Source of the DNA: Duodenibacillus intestinigallinarum
Lineage (GTDB): Bacteria > Pseudomonadota > Gammaproteobacteria > Burkholderiales > Burkholderiaceae_F
DNA length: 14,757 nt
NCBI GenBank assembly: GCA_019117105.1
Contig: DXAH01000064.1
Location: forward strand, 1 to 14,757
Direction of reading: 5' to 3'
Below the pieces are notes generated by a model, which saw only the letters and a program-made list of their open reading frames with translations, had not been told where the DNA came from and did not search any database. The first letter of the stretch is position 1. Every line of letters begins with the position of its first letter. A program made the position numbers and the translations under genes. Shown in pieces: positions 6,475-14,147 of the stretch.

Positions 6475-7449
6475 ATGGCCATCATCGAATCCGCCACCCG
6501 AGACGCGCTTCTGGTCCTCAGAATTCTCAAGCTCATTCCGCGCAACCACTGGATCTCCACCCCGGAAATCAAGCAGGCGCTTGAGGAATCGGGCTATGCG
6601 ATCGAACCGCGCCGTCTGCAGCGCATTCTGCGTGACATCCACCGATGCGAGGACCTGCACGTGGAATGCAACACCGCTGGCAAACCATACGGCTATCGGC
6701 GTATCCCCGATACGGATCTGGCCTCGGCCAAACTCACACCGCAGGAAAGCCTGCTGCTGCGTCTGGCAGAAGAACACCTGAAGTACCAGGTTCCCGCCCG
6801 TATCATGAGTGCGCTCACGCCCTTGTTTGAGTCCGCCCGGCACGCACTCAACGAAACAAGCGCCGCATCCAAGCAAAACGCCTGGATGCAGAAGGTGGCG
6901 TTCGTGCCGGATTCGATTGCGCTGATGCCTCCGACCATTCTCATGCGCATTTTTGATAGCGTAAGCGAAGCACTCTACCGGGACTCCAAGCTTGACATCG
7001 AATATCAAAACGTCAGCGGAGAATGCAAAAAGCGCACCGTCTCCCCGCTTGGGCTCGTGCAACAGGAACATCGTCTCTATCTGATCTGCAAGTTTGACGG
7101 CTACGACGACATCCGACACTTGGCCCTGCACCGTATCAAAACCGCGGAAGTGCTCGACTTCGCCGCCGATCGTCCTCAGGACTTCCGTCTGCAGGAATAC
7201 ATCGCGCAGCGTCACGTCAACTACAGCAACGGCGGCAAAGTGCACTTTATCGTTGAGTTCACGAACCCCGTCACCAAGACCATTCTCGAAGAAACGCCCT
7301 TTAACCGAACGCAGACGATCGAGAGTCTGCCCGACGGTGCCTGGCGTCTTGAAGCAATCATGGACGACACCGTTCTGCTTGACGGCTGGGTGGCAGCCTG
7401 GAAGACGACTGCAGGCATCCGTCGCGTCGAAAAGAAACCGATCAAGTGA
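6475..7449 (+). CDS. WYL-domain transcriptional regulator
   Basis: A 324-residue cytoplasmic regulator. Residues about 10-75 form a winged-helix DNA-binding domain (recognition region with E-P-R-R-L-Q-R-I-L-R-D-I). The middle, about 165-235, is a WYL domain containing V-S-P-L-G-L-V, then R-L-Y-L-I-C-K in place of the usual W-Y-L segment, then H-L-A-L-H-R-I. The C-terminal 80 residues fit the WCX extension. WYL proteins sense small ligands, often nucleotides or nucleic acids, and commonly control stress, defence or transport genes; the target here is unknown. The ATG at 6475 has a GGAG Shine-Dalgarno inside a leader hairpin. Its 3' end overlaps the convergent minus-strand gene by 8 bp, with no terminator between the two. 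Confidence 0.88.
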   Translation: MAIIESATRDALLVLRILKLIPRNHWISTPEIKQALEESGYAIEPRRLQRILRDIHRCEDLHVECNTAGKPYGYRRIPDTDLASAKLTPQESLLLRLAEEHLKYQVPARIMSALTPLFESARHALNETSAASKQNAWMQKVAFVPDSIALMPPTILMRIFDSVSEALYRDSKLDIEYQNVSGECKKRTVSPLGLVQQEHRLYLICKFDGYDDIRHLALHRIKTAEVLDFAADRPQDFRLQEYIAQRHVNYSNGGKVHFIVEFTNPVTKTILEETPFNRTQTIESLPDGAWRLEAIMDDTVLLDGWVAAWKTTAGIRRVEKKPIK

Positions 7450-7798
7450 TCAACCCGATCAGCAAAAGCCGATTTTCCGAGTCGACGGCAGACCTTTGAC
7501 CTTTATCTTCAGACCCAAGCTTTTGAGAAACGAACCTGTTGCGGGAAAGACGAAAGCGACCTTTGGCGACATTGCCGGTTTCGAGAAACTCTTCGTTGCG
7601 ATAGACCGCCAGAGCCCAGTGCAAGTCGGCACGAAACGGCTTAAACCAGAAGCAACTGCCGAAATCGTCGGCATCGCCTAAGCTGCACGTATCGATGTCT
7701 TTCCAGACATCGGCGCGGCACAGAAGCCGCAGCATCCAAAGATCGAAAGTTTTTTGCGATGTGATGTCGAGTTTGTTAAGCGACGTTCTGCGTGCCAT
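7442..7798 (-). CDS. Hypothetical protein, 118 residues
   Basis: I do not recognise this protein. It is a 118-residue, soluble-looking product, rich in aromatic residues in its first two thirds, with cysteines near positions 27, 38 and 49. Support for its reality is a good AAGAGG Shine-Dalgarno about 10 nt before the ATG at 7798, GC-rich third-codon positions in the first 90 or so codons, and placement downstream of rsgA on the same strand. The last 25-30 codons use less typical codons (AGG, TCT, GGG, CAA), which may mean a frameshifted or non-homologous tail. Its stop lies inside the 3' end of the convergent WYL gene (8-bp overlap). Confidence 0.5.
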   Translation of the reverse strand: MARRTSLNKLDITSQKTFDLWMLRLLCRADVWKDIDTCSLGDADDFGSCFWFKPFRADLHWALAVYRNEEFLETGNVAKGRFRLSRNRFVSQKLGSEDKGQRSAVDSENRLLLIGLIT

Positions 7799-7862
7799 AT
7801 CCGATTGGCCTCTTCTTTTTGTTCCACCGTTTTTTCGTTACCCAAAGCATCTTAAAGACGCA

Positions 7863-7881
7863 TGCGACAACGATCGTCGCA
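7863..7881 (-). terminator. Weak hairpin in the 125-bp gap after rsgA
   Basis: TGCGAC (7863-7868) pairs with GTCGCA (7876-7881) around a 7-nt loop; on the minus strand it is followed by TGCGTCTTTAAG. T-rich stretches also lie just after the rsgA stop (minus-strand CTTTTTTCC and CTTTTTC near 7890-7910). Partial termination between rsgA and the small downstream gene is possible; the signal is poor. Confidence 0.25.
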
Positions 7882-7923
7882 GTCGGACGAAAAAGGAAAA
7901 AAGACGCCGAATCGGCTGAGAAG

Positions 7924-8859
7924 TTACTTCTCGCAGGAGGCTACCAGCTCGCAGTAGAAAGCGTAGCGCTCGGGCTGAATACGGCCTTCGGCAAGAGCCG
8001 CCTTCACCGAGCAGCCAGGCTCGGACGTGTGCGTGCAGTTGTAAAAGCGGCAACCGTCCACACAGGCGGCAATGTCAGGCATAGCGCGCAGGACGTCGAG
8101 CTTGGTGAGGTGCGCCAGACCGAACTCCTGGAACCCGGGGCTGTCAATGAGCGCGCTTTCCTTACCCTCAAAAACGGCGCTGTAGAGCGTCGTGTTGGTA
8201 GTGGTTTGCTTGCCGAGATCAAGCGCCTCGGAAAACTCCTGCGTGCGGGCCTGAGCCTCGGGGCAAAGCACGTTGAGAATGGTGCTCTTGCCCATGCCGG
8301 ACTGCCCCATCAGAAGAACACGTTCCCCGGCAAAGGTTTCCGAAAGAACTTTGCGCGTCCCCTCGGGGTCGCTCAACGCAGAAACATTGAGCGTGCGCAC
8401 GCCCAAGGCCTGAAGCGAAGCCAAAAACGCCTCGGCCTCCTGCGCCTTATCGGAAAGATCGGACTTGTTGCGGATCACCAGAACCGGAATGTCGGCAGCC
8501 TGTGCGGCCACAATCGCCTTCCAGACGAACTTGGGATTGAAGGTCGGACGGGAAGCAAACACGCAAGCCACCAGTGTCAGGTTGCTTGCCAACTCCTTGA
8601 TGCGCCACTCGTCGCTTCGATACAGAAGGTTCGTGCGCGGCTCGATGCTTTCAATGGCCACGACTCCGCCCGAAGGCTGCGAACAAATGACAATGTCTCC
8701 CACAACCACGTCGGACTTCTTACCGCGGCGATGCGCTTCGTAGACGTTGCCGTCTTCGGTCGTGACGTAATGATGTCGCCCGTGCGTGCGGGTGACGCAC
8801 CCGGTAAGTCGCGGCCCATCAAGAGAGGGTTGCTGGATTGTCTTGCGCTGACGTGCCAT
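7924..8859 (-). CDS. rsgA: Ribosome small-subunit-dependent GTPase A
   Basis: A 311-residue circularly permuted GTPase that acts late in 30S subunit maturation. Domains in order are an N-terminal OB-fold (to about residue 80), the permuted G domain with G4 N131-K-S-D134, then G1 G185-Q-S-G-M-G-K-S-T193, the threonine-rich switch I around 217-224, G3 D239-S-P-G242, and a C-terminal zinc finger C270-x4-C275-x-H277-x5-C283. Everything expected is present. It starts 3 bp after the stop of the M48-like gene; GCAGG at the end of that gene serves as a likely ribosome-binding site, so the two are almost certainly one transcript and possibly translationally coupled. Confidence 0.96.
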   Translation of the reverse strand: MARQRKTIQQPSLDGPRLTGCVTRTHGRHHYVTTEDGNVYEAHRRGKKSDVVVGDIVICSQPSGGVVAIESIEPRTNLLYRSDEWRIKELASNLTLVACVFASRPTFNPKFVWKAIVAAQAADIPVLVIRNKSDLSDKAQEAEAFLASLQALGVRTLNVSALSDPEGTRKVLSETFAGERVLLMGQSGMGKSTILNVLCPEAQARTQEFSEALDLGKQTTTNTTLYSAVFEGKESALIDSPGFQEFGLAHLTKLDVLRAMPDIAACVDGCRFYNCTHTSEPGCSVKAALAEGRIQPERYAFYCELVASCEK

Positions 8860-8862
8860 GAC

Positions 8863-10329
8863 TTAAGCCTGCTGCATGGTGAAGTTGCGGTGACGCAAGG
8901 CACTTGCCTCAAGCAAAATTTCACTCTTGCGACGCAGGCGCGCATCGAGTTTTTCGTCGCGCAGCTTGCGTCGGCGCTCAATCACCATGTTAAAGCGTGT
9001 GGCCTGAGTGCGGCGCTCGTCGTTGACGGCAGAAGCTTGATTGAAGCGGTCGCGCTGCTCAACCAGAAGAGCCGCGCGGATGCGATGCGTCACATGCGGA
9101 CGACGATGGTTGGCAAGCGAATAAAGGATGTTGGGCACAAGCGAATTGCGATAGTCACGGTGCAGCTTGGCGATGGCGCGCACGAGCGGATTGGAGCCCA
9201 CCATTGCAACGGCGTAGGCGTCTTCGTCGTAGTCAAGCAGTCGCGTAAAGGCGTGAATCACAAAGACAGCCGGATAAAGCACCACCGGAACGACGGCGAT
9301 GCAGATCGCAAAGAGCAGCCCCGGATTGATGGCACCGTTGGGAATCGCAAGCGACGGTTCGATGTTAAGCGACGCATAGAACCAGGTCTTTTCCGAGAGA
9401 AACGCCAGCCCCCACCAGAAAAGCGAGGAAATGCCGATGAAAAACACGAGACGAGCGGCATTGTGACAACGGTTGATGCGGCCGATGGCACAGGCGGCCA
9501 CAGCGCAGATCTCCTCTTCCTTGAGACGAGCCAGCACGTGATTGAAGATCACCAGACGCGACTTGCCGCGGCGCTTGACGAGCATCGCGTTGCCGTGGCG
9601 CCAGCTCTTGGGACGAGCCATGGTGTAAATCTCGGTGTTGTCGAGTTCAAGCTGCTTGAGTAGCTTAGTGAGACGATCCTTGAGCGGTCCCTCACGCATA
9701 GGCTTGGTCTGAGCCGAAAAACCGATGATCTTGGGCGCAAGAGAAATGCGCCAGATGTACCAGGCCGCCGTTGCAAGCAGCGCAAACGACCACCAGTGGT
9801 AGGACGCGCTTTCGCAGATGACCAGCACGGCAACCAGCACGGGCGCCAGAGAGCACCATCCCAGTAACAATTCCTTGAGCGCTTTGACAAGCCACTGCTT
9901 GGCAGGCGTCTTTTCAAAACCGTAGCGTTCGTTGATGCGGAATTCCTTCCACCAGCATAGCGGTAAGTCGACGAGTGCGAGTACGAAGCTAATGAAAAGC
10001 GCAAGCGTGATGTGTGCCGCAAGCCCCTGTCCGCACAAAGCCGTAATGCCGGCAAGCAAAATGGTAAAGCCGCCGCCGTATGTCAGAAGAAGCGCGATGC
10101 CCGCGCCGACCAGCGCCGCAACCAGATCGCTTTGAATGACTTCGCCCGTGTAGTCAATCGCCTTGCGGTGTTCGGCAAGGGAAACGCGCGGCCGAAAAGC
10201 AGCCGGCACGACATTGGCTCCCGCTTCGGCACTTTTGACCTCGGAAATGGTGAGCGCGGTGTGAACGCACACGTAAAAAGCGATCAAAAGGACAAACAGA
10301 ATACTGAGAACAGACGCAATGTCGGTCAT
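8863..10329 (-). CDS. M48/Ste24-like membrane protein with degenerate active site (probable pseudoprotease)
   Basis: A 488-residue integral membrane protein with the M48A (Ste24/CAAX protease) layout: an N-terminal helix, several membrane segments, and a loop resembling F-x-I-x-E-R-Y-G-F (here F-R-I-N-E-R-Y-G-F) followed by a helix, as in peptidase_M48_N. Then come a soluble domain with G-N-A-M and G-K-S-R-L-V-I-F-N, and the E-E-I-x-A-V helix. The catalytic HExxH at this point is C280-A-I-G-R284, and the ExxxD zinc-ligand motif is D366-x3-D370. The family's late H-P-P-x-x-x-R-I element survives as R-P-H-V-T-H-R-I. All three metal/catalytic side chains (His, Glu, His) are replaced, so peptidase activity is unlikely. 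Residues about 422-488 form an extra Arg/Lys-rich helical tail. I chose the ATG at 10329; a frame extension to 10425 would cover the divergent promoter region. rsgA starts 3 bp downstream. Confidence 0.82.
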   Translation of the reverse strand: MTDIASVLSILFVLLIAFYVCVHTALTISEVKSAEAGANVVPAAFRPRVSLAEHRKAIDYTGEVIQSDLVAALVGAGIALLLTYGGGFTILLAGITALCGQGLAAHITLALFISFVLALVDLPLCWWKEFRINERYGFEKTPAKQWLVKALKELLLGWCSLAPVLVAVLVICESASYHWWSFALLATAAWYIWRISLAPKIIGFSAQTKPMREGPLKDRLTKLLKQLELDNTEIYTMARPKSWRHGNAMLVKRRGKSRLVIFNHVLARLKEEEICAVAACAIGRINRCHNAARLVFFIGISSLFWWGLAFLSEKTWFYASLNIEPSLAIPNGAINPGLLFAICIAVVPVVLYPAVFVIHAFTRLLDYDEDAYAVAMVGSNPLVRAIAKLHRDYRNSLVPNILYSLANHRRPHVTHRIRAALLVEQRDRFNQASAVNDERRTQATRFNMVIERRRKLRDEKLDARLRRKSEILLEASALRHRNFTMQQA

Positions 10330-10425
10330 GAAAAAAACGATTACGGGACGAAGCGGATACAATAACCCACTAATCTTAATGGCCTCGCGCAGGAAATGCG
10401 CTTTTTTTACACTTACAGAGCACAA
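10330..10425. promoter_or_regulatory. Divergent intergenic region between the M48-like gene and orn
   Basis: This 96-bp gap must hold the promoters for both genes unless they lie inside coding sequence. A TACAAT -10-like element lies at 10358-10363 on the plus strand, without a good -35. Minus-strand candidates such as TATTGT are weaker. Confidence 0.3.
10387..10408 (+). terminator. Terminator-like hairpin in the orn leader
   Basis: GCGCA (10387-10391) pairs with TGCGC (10397-10401) around a GGAAA loop, followed directly by seven T residues (10402-10408). It points toward orn and ends 17 nt before its ATG, with no plus-strand gene upstream in the gap. It could be an attenuator, a block against stray transcription, or chance; the stem is only 5 bp. 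Confidence 0.45.
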
Positions 10426-10995
10426 ATGTCGGAAACGATTGAAAAAGATCCGCGTTACAGCGAAAGCAACCTGATTTGGCTAGACATGGAAATGACGGGA
10501 CTGCAGCCCGAAGTCAACCGCATCATTGAGATCGCCTCCGTTATCACGGACGCTCAACTCAACGTTCTGTCCGAAGGTCCGGTCATCGCCATTCATCAGT
10601 CCGAAGCCGTCATGAAATCGATGGACAGCTGGAACACTGCCACGCACGGCAGAAGCGGCCTGACCAAGCGCGTTCTCGAAAGCACGATCTCCGAAGAGGA
10701 AGCCACGGACATTTGTCTTGAGCATTGGTCGCGTTTCGTACCCGCCGGCAAATCTCCGATGTGCGGCAACACGATCGGTCAGGATCGACGCTTCATGGCA
10801 CGCTGGATGCCGCGTCTGGAAGATTTCTTTCACTACCGCAGCATTGACGTGAGTTCGGTCAAAGAGCTCGTGCGCCGTTGGAATCCGGCCATCATGAGTC
10901 AGTACCAGAAGTCCTCCCGGCACGAAGCCCTGAGCGACATTTATGACTCGATTGCCGAAATGAAGTTTTACCGTGAAAAAGTCTTCAAAATTTGA
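10426..10995 (+). CDS. orn: Oligoribonuclease
   Basis: A 189-residue DEDDh 3'-to-5' exoribonuclease that degrades dinucleotides and very short RNAs, including pGpG from cyclic-di-GMP breakdown. It is essential in many proteobacteria. Motifs seen are the first D-x-E in L-I-W-L-D-M-E-M-T-G, S-P-M-C-G-N-T-I-G-Q-D-R-R-F in exo II, and H-E-A-L-S-D-I in exo III (His and Asp). Most of the chain aligns by eye with E. coli Orn (about 181 residues) with few gaps, plus about 8 extra N-terminal residues. I chose the ATG at 10426; an upstream ATG at 10396 lies in the hairpin leader and would add a non-family extension. The divergent M48-like gene and the tRNA downstream frame it. Confidence 0.96.
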   Translation: MSETIEKDPRYSESNLIWLDMEMTGLQPEVNRIIEIASVITDAQLNVLSEGPVIAIHQSEAVMKSMDSWNTATHGRSGLTKRVLESTISEEEATDICLEHWSRFVPAGKSPMCGNTIGQDRRFMARWMPRLEDFFHYRSIDVSSVKELVRRWNPAIMSQYQKSSRHEALSDIYDSIAEMKFYREKVFKI

Positions 10996-11040
10996 TTGCC
11001 GCATATAGGAAAAACTTTCCAAAATTCGGCGTTTTTCTAG

Positions 11041-11046
11041 TAAAAT
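11041..11046 (+). promoter_or_regulatory. Candidate tRNA promoter (-10 with GC-rich discriminator)
   Basis: TAAAAT at 11041-11046, about 35 bp before the tRNA, is followed immediately by GGCGCCC. A GC-rich discriminator after the -10 is typical of stringently controlled stable-RNA promoters. The -35 region (TTCCAA near 11017-11022) is weak. Confidence 0.45.
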
Positions 11047-11081
11047 GGCGCCCTCGTTTGCGGTTTTGTCCTCAAACGACC

Positions 11082-11158
<77 letters not shown>

Positions 11159-11182
11159 ATTCGCCGATAAGGCATGCAAGAG

Positions 11183-11215
11183 CCTCACCTGGTTTCGCGA
11201 CCGGTGAGGTTTTTT
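11183..11215 (+). terminator. Rho-independent terminator after the tRNA
   Basis: CCTCACC (11183-11189) pairs with GGTGAGG (11203-11209), continued by GGT/ACC inside with one bulged base, and TTTTTT follows at 11210-11215. It terminates the tRNA transcript, and lies 16 bp beyond the stop codon of the convergent ATPase gene. The minus-strand tail (CTCTTGC) is not T-rich, so it serves mainly the plus strand. Confidence 0.85.
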
Positions 11216-11230
11216 GCTTTTGTCAGAGAA

Positions 11231-12262
11231 TCAGCGAGCAAGCGGCTTGATTTCGGCTCGGTTGAAGAGCAGCTTCACCGAGGTCTGCGGCGCATAGAGA
11301 CGGCTGCTCGAACGGTTCATCACGTCAACCGTGAGTTCGGCTCCAAGCGCCTCAATACGGTAACGGATGACGTTGCCGAGAAGCTGATGCGAGACAACCG
11401 TGCCCTGCACCGGGCTTGAGCAGGTACTCGGATAAATGCCCCCTTCTTCCTGCACATAGACCGATTCGGGACGCACGGCGTAGAGCTCTTCGCTGCCAAC
11501 ATCAAAAATCGCCGCAGCCTGCTCCTTGGTAAGAAGGTTGTAGGAACCGATGAAGCGCGCCGCAAATTCGGTCGCGGGAGACAGATACACCTCCTCGGGG
11601 GTGCCCATCTGCACAAACTGCCCCTTGTTCATCAGAAAGATGCGATCGCTCATCGTCATCGCCTCTTCCTGATCGTGCGTCACGAAAATCGTCGTAAGCT
11701 GCATCTCTCGCTGAATCGAGCGGATCTCGTCGCGCAAATTGCGGCGGATGCGGGCGTCCAATGCCGACAGCGGTTCGTCGAGAAGCAGAATGCGGGGCTT
11801 GACGACAAGGGCGCGAGCCAACGCCACACGCTGACGCTGACCGCCCGAAAGCTGATTGGGGTACTTCTTTTCGTTGTTGGTGAGTTCCACCGTGCGGATG
11901 GCCTGCGCCACGCGATGCAGAATTTCGTTTTTCTCAAGTCCCTGCATCTTCAAACCGAAGGCGATGTTTTCTGCGGCCGTCATGTTGGGAAAAAGAGCGT
12001 AACTCTGAAACACCATCCCGATGCCGCGCTTTTGCGGCTTGGTATGTGTGATGTCTTCGCCGTTGACGAAAATGCTGCCCGCGTCGGGCGTCTCAAGACC
12101 GGCAAGGCACCGCAACAGCGTCGATTTGCCGCAGCCCGAGGGACCGAGCAGCGTGATGAACTCCCCCTCTTCGATCGCAAAGGAAAGATCCTCGAAAACC
12201 TTGGATGCACCGAAATGCTTGCTAAGGCCTTTCACAACAACATAGTGATTCGTTTGATCCAT
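11231..12262 (-). CDS. ABC importer ATP-binding protein (PotA/FbpC-like)
   Basis: A 343-residue ATPase of the MalK/PotA/FbpC class. Walker A is G40-P-S-G-C-G-K-S-T48, the Q-loop is at Q86, the signature is L138-S-G-G-Q142, Walker B is I-L-L-L-D-E ending at E163 with the D-loop S-A-L-D, and the switch histidine is H196. A TOBE-type regulatory domain occupies roughly residues 240-343. It energises the two permeases encoded just upstream, which start their reading 30 bp (this gene) and then 14-bp overlap (between permeases) apart. Similar ATPases serve polyamine, Fe(III) and 2-aminoethylphosphonate importers, so the substrate is open. Only a weak GAAAG ribosome-binding site precedes the ATG at 12262. 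Confidence 0.93.
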   Translation of the reverse strand: MDQTNHYVVVKGLSKHFGASKVFEDLSFAIEEGEFITLLGPSGCGKSTLLRCLAGLETPDAGSIFVNGEDITHTKPQKRGIGMVFQSYALFPNMTAAENIAFGLKMQGLEKNEILHRVAQAIRTVELTNNEKKYPNQLSGGQRQRVALARALVVKPRILLLDEPLSALDARIRRNLRDEIRSIQREMQLTTIFVTHDQEEAMTMSDRIFLMNKGQFVQMGTPEEVYLSPATEFAARFIGSYNLLTKEQAAAIFDVGSEELYAVRPESVYVQEEGGIYPSTCSSPVQGTVVSHQLLGNVIRYRIEALGAELTVDVMNRSSSRLYAPQTSVKLLFNRAEIKPLAR

Positions 12263-12292
12263 AACTTTCTATTTTTCTTTCGAGGTATTCGG

Positions 12293-13123
12293 TTATTGCG
12301 CTTTCTGACTGCGTTCGCGCTTGGGTCGGGAGAGGTACATGGCCGCCCACGTGAGAATCAGCGTAAGGAAGAAGTACGTCGCCACAATGGCGGCATTGAG
12401 GTGGCCGCTCGTCATGCGCTTGGTATAGAGGTATATCTGAAGCGTCTCGTAACGCGTCCCCACGAGGATGTTGGCAAAGACGAATTCGCCCATCAAAAAC
12501 GAGAAGCTCAGAAAGAGCGAGGCCAGAAGCGCACGGTTGAGGTTCGGCAGGATGCAGCGCATGAAAGCCGAGAAAGTGTTTGCGCCCAAAAGATGCGCCG
12601 CATCAATCAAGTCCTTGAGGTTGATGCCTTCAAGGCCATTGGCTAGCGCTCTGTACATGAAGGGAACCGTGATGGTGAAATAGGTTCCCACCAGAATCCA
12701 AGGCGTTCCCACGATCACGAAGGGCTCGCCCGCATAGATCTGCAGCAACCCTACGGAACTCACCACCGGCGGCACCGCAAAGGGCAGGATGATGAGAATC
12801 TCCATCAAATCCTTGAGCTTGGGGAAATAATAGGAAACGGCAAACACAGCGGGCAGCACAAGCAACGTCGAAAACGCGAGCGTTGCGAGGCAAATAAAGA
12901 AGCTTCGGCCCATGGCTGCAAGGAAACGCGGGTCGGAGAGCAACTGTTCGAACCAGCGCGTGGTAAGCCCGTCGGGCAGAATCGTTGCGCCCCAGCTCGA
13001 AGAAAAGGCGTAGATCACGGTCGCAGCGATCGGCAGCAGCAAAATCAATGCCGTAACCCCGATCACGGTCTTGTGGTAGAGCTGCCAGCCGCGGCTTTTA
13101 TCCTGCAAATCAATACGCGGCAT
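12293..13123 (-). CDS. ABC importer permease (PotC-like)
   Basis: A 276-residue inner-membrane permease with about six helices. Residues 174-181 (D-A-A-H-L-L-G-A) are the EAA coupling loop that docks on the ATPase, and P-F-A-V-P-P-V near 114-120 is typical of the second permease of this importer class. The ATG at 13123 lies inside the end of the first permease gene (14-bp overlap) with a strong GGAGG Shine-Dalgarno 7 nt upstream, so the two are probably translationally coupled. The C-terminus is short and basic, as expected for the cytoplasmic end. Confidence 0.92.
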   Translation of the reverse strand: MPRIDLQDKSRGWQLYHKTVIGVTALILLLPIAATVIYAFSSSWGATILPDGLTTRWFEQLLSDPRFLAAMGRSFFICLATLAFSTLLVLPAVFAVSYYFPKLKDLMEILIILPFAVPPVVSSVGLLQIYAGEPFVIVGTPWILVGTYFTITVPFMYRALANGLEGINLKDLIDAAHLLGANTFSAFMRCILPNLNRALLASLFLSFSFLMGEFVFANILVGTRYETLQIYLYTKRMTSGHLNAAIVATYFFLTLILTWAAMYLSRPKRERSQKAQ

Positions 13124-13964
13124 GGTAAGACCTCCGGATCAGGAATCGGTAGAGTGCCGTGACGAAACCCAAAATCAGAATCAAAATCACCGAGAGCGCC
13201 GCCGCCAGATTGGGCTGGAAGAAAATGTCGCCCACGACGAGCTGCCCGATGCGGATCGTGATGAGATTGTAGTTGCCGACGGTAAGCGCATAAGCGCTTG
13301 CGTAAGCGCCCATGGCATTGGCAAAAAGAATCGTGAACGTACCGGCAAGCGCAGGCAACATCACGGGGATGGCCACGCGGCACCAGTATTGAAGACGTCC
13401 TGCGCCCATGGTGAAGGCCGCCTCCTCCCATTCGGGTTTTAAGGCGCCGAAGGCCGGAAACAGAAGCAATGTTCCGAGCGGAATCTGGAAGTATGTGTAG
13501 ATGAGGAAAAGCCCCTCGATGCCGTAGACGTTGAAGTTGTCGATGATGCCCCACTTTTTGAGAAGCAGCGTGATCGCACCGTTGAAGCCCAAAATGATGA
13601 TGAAGGCAAAGGCAAGCGGAACACCCGAGAAGTTGCTCGTCATGTTCGTAAAGCTCACCATCGCATCGCGCAAGCCGCCGGGCACCTTCTGCAGACTTGC
13701 CGCCGCAAAGGATGCTATCAGCAGCCCCACAAGCGCACTCCCGAAGCTGAGCCACAGCGAATTGGTGAAGGCCTGGGCGTAGAAGGCGTCCCCAATGAGT
13801 TCCGTGTAGTTGGTCAGCCCCCACTCAACGTCCTCTTCCACCCAAAACGAATTAACAAGCACCCAGATCATGGGCACGATCTGAAAGGCAAAGAAGACGA
13901 CGGCAAACGGCACGAGCAACAGCGAGTGTCCGATGTTCGACCATCGATCTGACAAAGTTTTCAT
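13110..13964 (-). CDS. ABC importer permease (PotB-like)
   Basis: A 284-residue inner-membrane permease with about six helices and the EAA loop at residues 181-189 (E-A-A-F-T-M-G-A-G). An N-terminal hydrophobic helix near residues 13-38 is followed by a periplasmic segment with N-S-F-W, common in PotB/FbpB-type subunits. I chose the ATG at 13964 because it starts a normal N-terminus; the open frame extends upstream to 14123, but that part is Arg/Cys-rich and overlaps the terminator hairpin. No clear ribosome-binding site is seen. It overlaps the second permease by 14 bp. Confidence 0.9.
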   Translation of the reverse strand: MKTLSDRWSNIGHSLLLVPFAVVFFAFQIVPMIWVLVNSFWVEEDVEWGLTNYTELIGDAFYAQAFTNSLWLSFGSALVGLLIASFAAASLQKVPGGLRDAMVSFTNMTSNFSGVPLAFAFIIILGFNGAITLLLKKWGIIDNFNVYGIEGLFLIYTYFQIPLGTLLLFPAFGALKPEWEEAAFTMGAGRLQYWCRVAIPVMLPALAGTFTILFANAMGAYASAYALTVGNYNLITIRIGQLVVGDIFFQPNLAAALSVILILILGFVTALYRFLIRRSYHAAY

Positions 13965-14085
13965 ACAACAATTAAATTTTCTACCGGACGGCAAAAACTC
14001 GTTCGGCACGATGCACCTCGGACGTAATCGCCGATTTGTCTCAGATTTTACTCGATGGCCTCGGTGCGTCACACACAAACCAAAA

Positions 14086-14115
14086 AGCGGTCCCGGCAGC
14101 AAACCGGAAACCGCT
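14086..14115 (-). terminator. Terminator-like hairpin between the binding-protein gene and the permeases
   Basis: Read on the minus strand, AGCGGT and ACCGCT form the outer stem and CCGG/CCGG the inner stem, followed by TTTTTGG. It lies in the 183-bp gap after the substrate-binding-protein stop. In such operons a leaky terminator here keeps the binding protein more abundant than the permeases; apart from this hairpin nothing is recognisable in the gap. Confidence 0.65.
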
Positions 14116-14147
14116 CTTGCCAAAGCTTGCGGATCAACCGTAAACGA

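Noticed and set aside
7792..9663. 623-codon plus-strand open frame opposite rsgA and the M48-like gene
   Set aside because: It lies antisense to two genes with clear family motifs, its product is low-complexity and His/Arg-rich with no recognisable domain, and long antisense frames are common in GC-rich coding DNA.
10330..10425. N-terminal extension of the M48-like frame up to 10425
   Set aside because: It would fill the whole divergent promoter gap and reach the first base of orn; the ATG at 10329 starts directly with a membrane helix as expected.
11675..12646. 323-codon plus-strand frame opposite the ATPase and second permease
   Set aside because: It is antisense to an ATPase with all its motifs; it has no ribosome-binding site or domain of its own.
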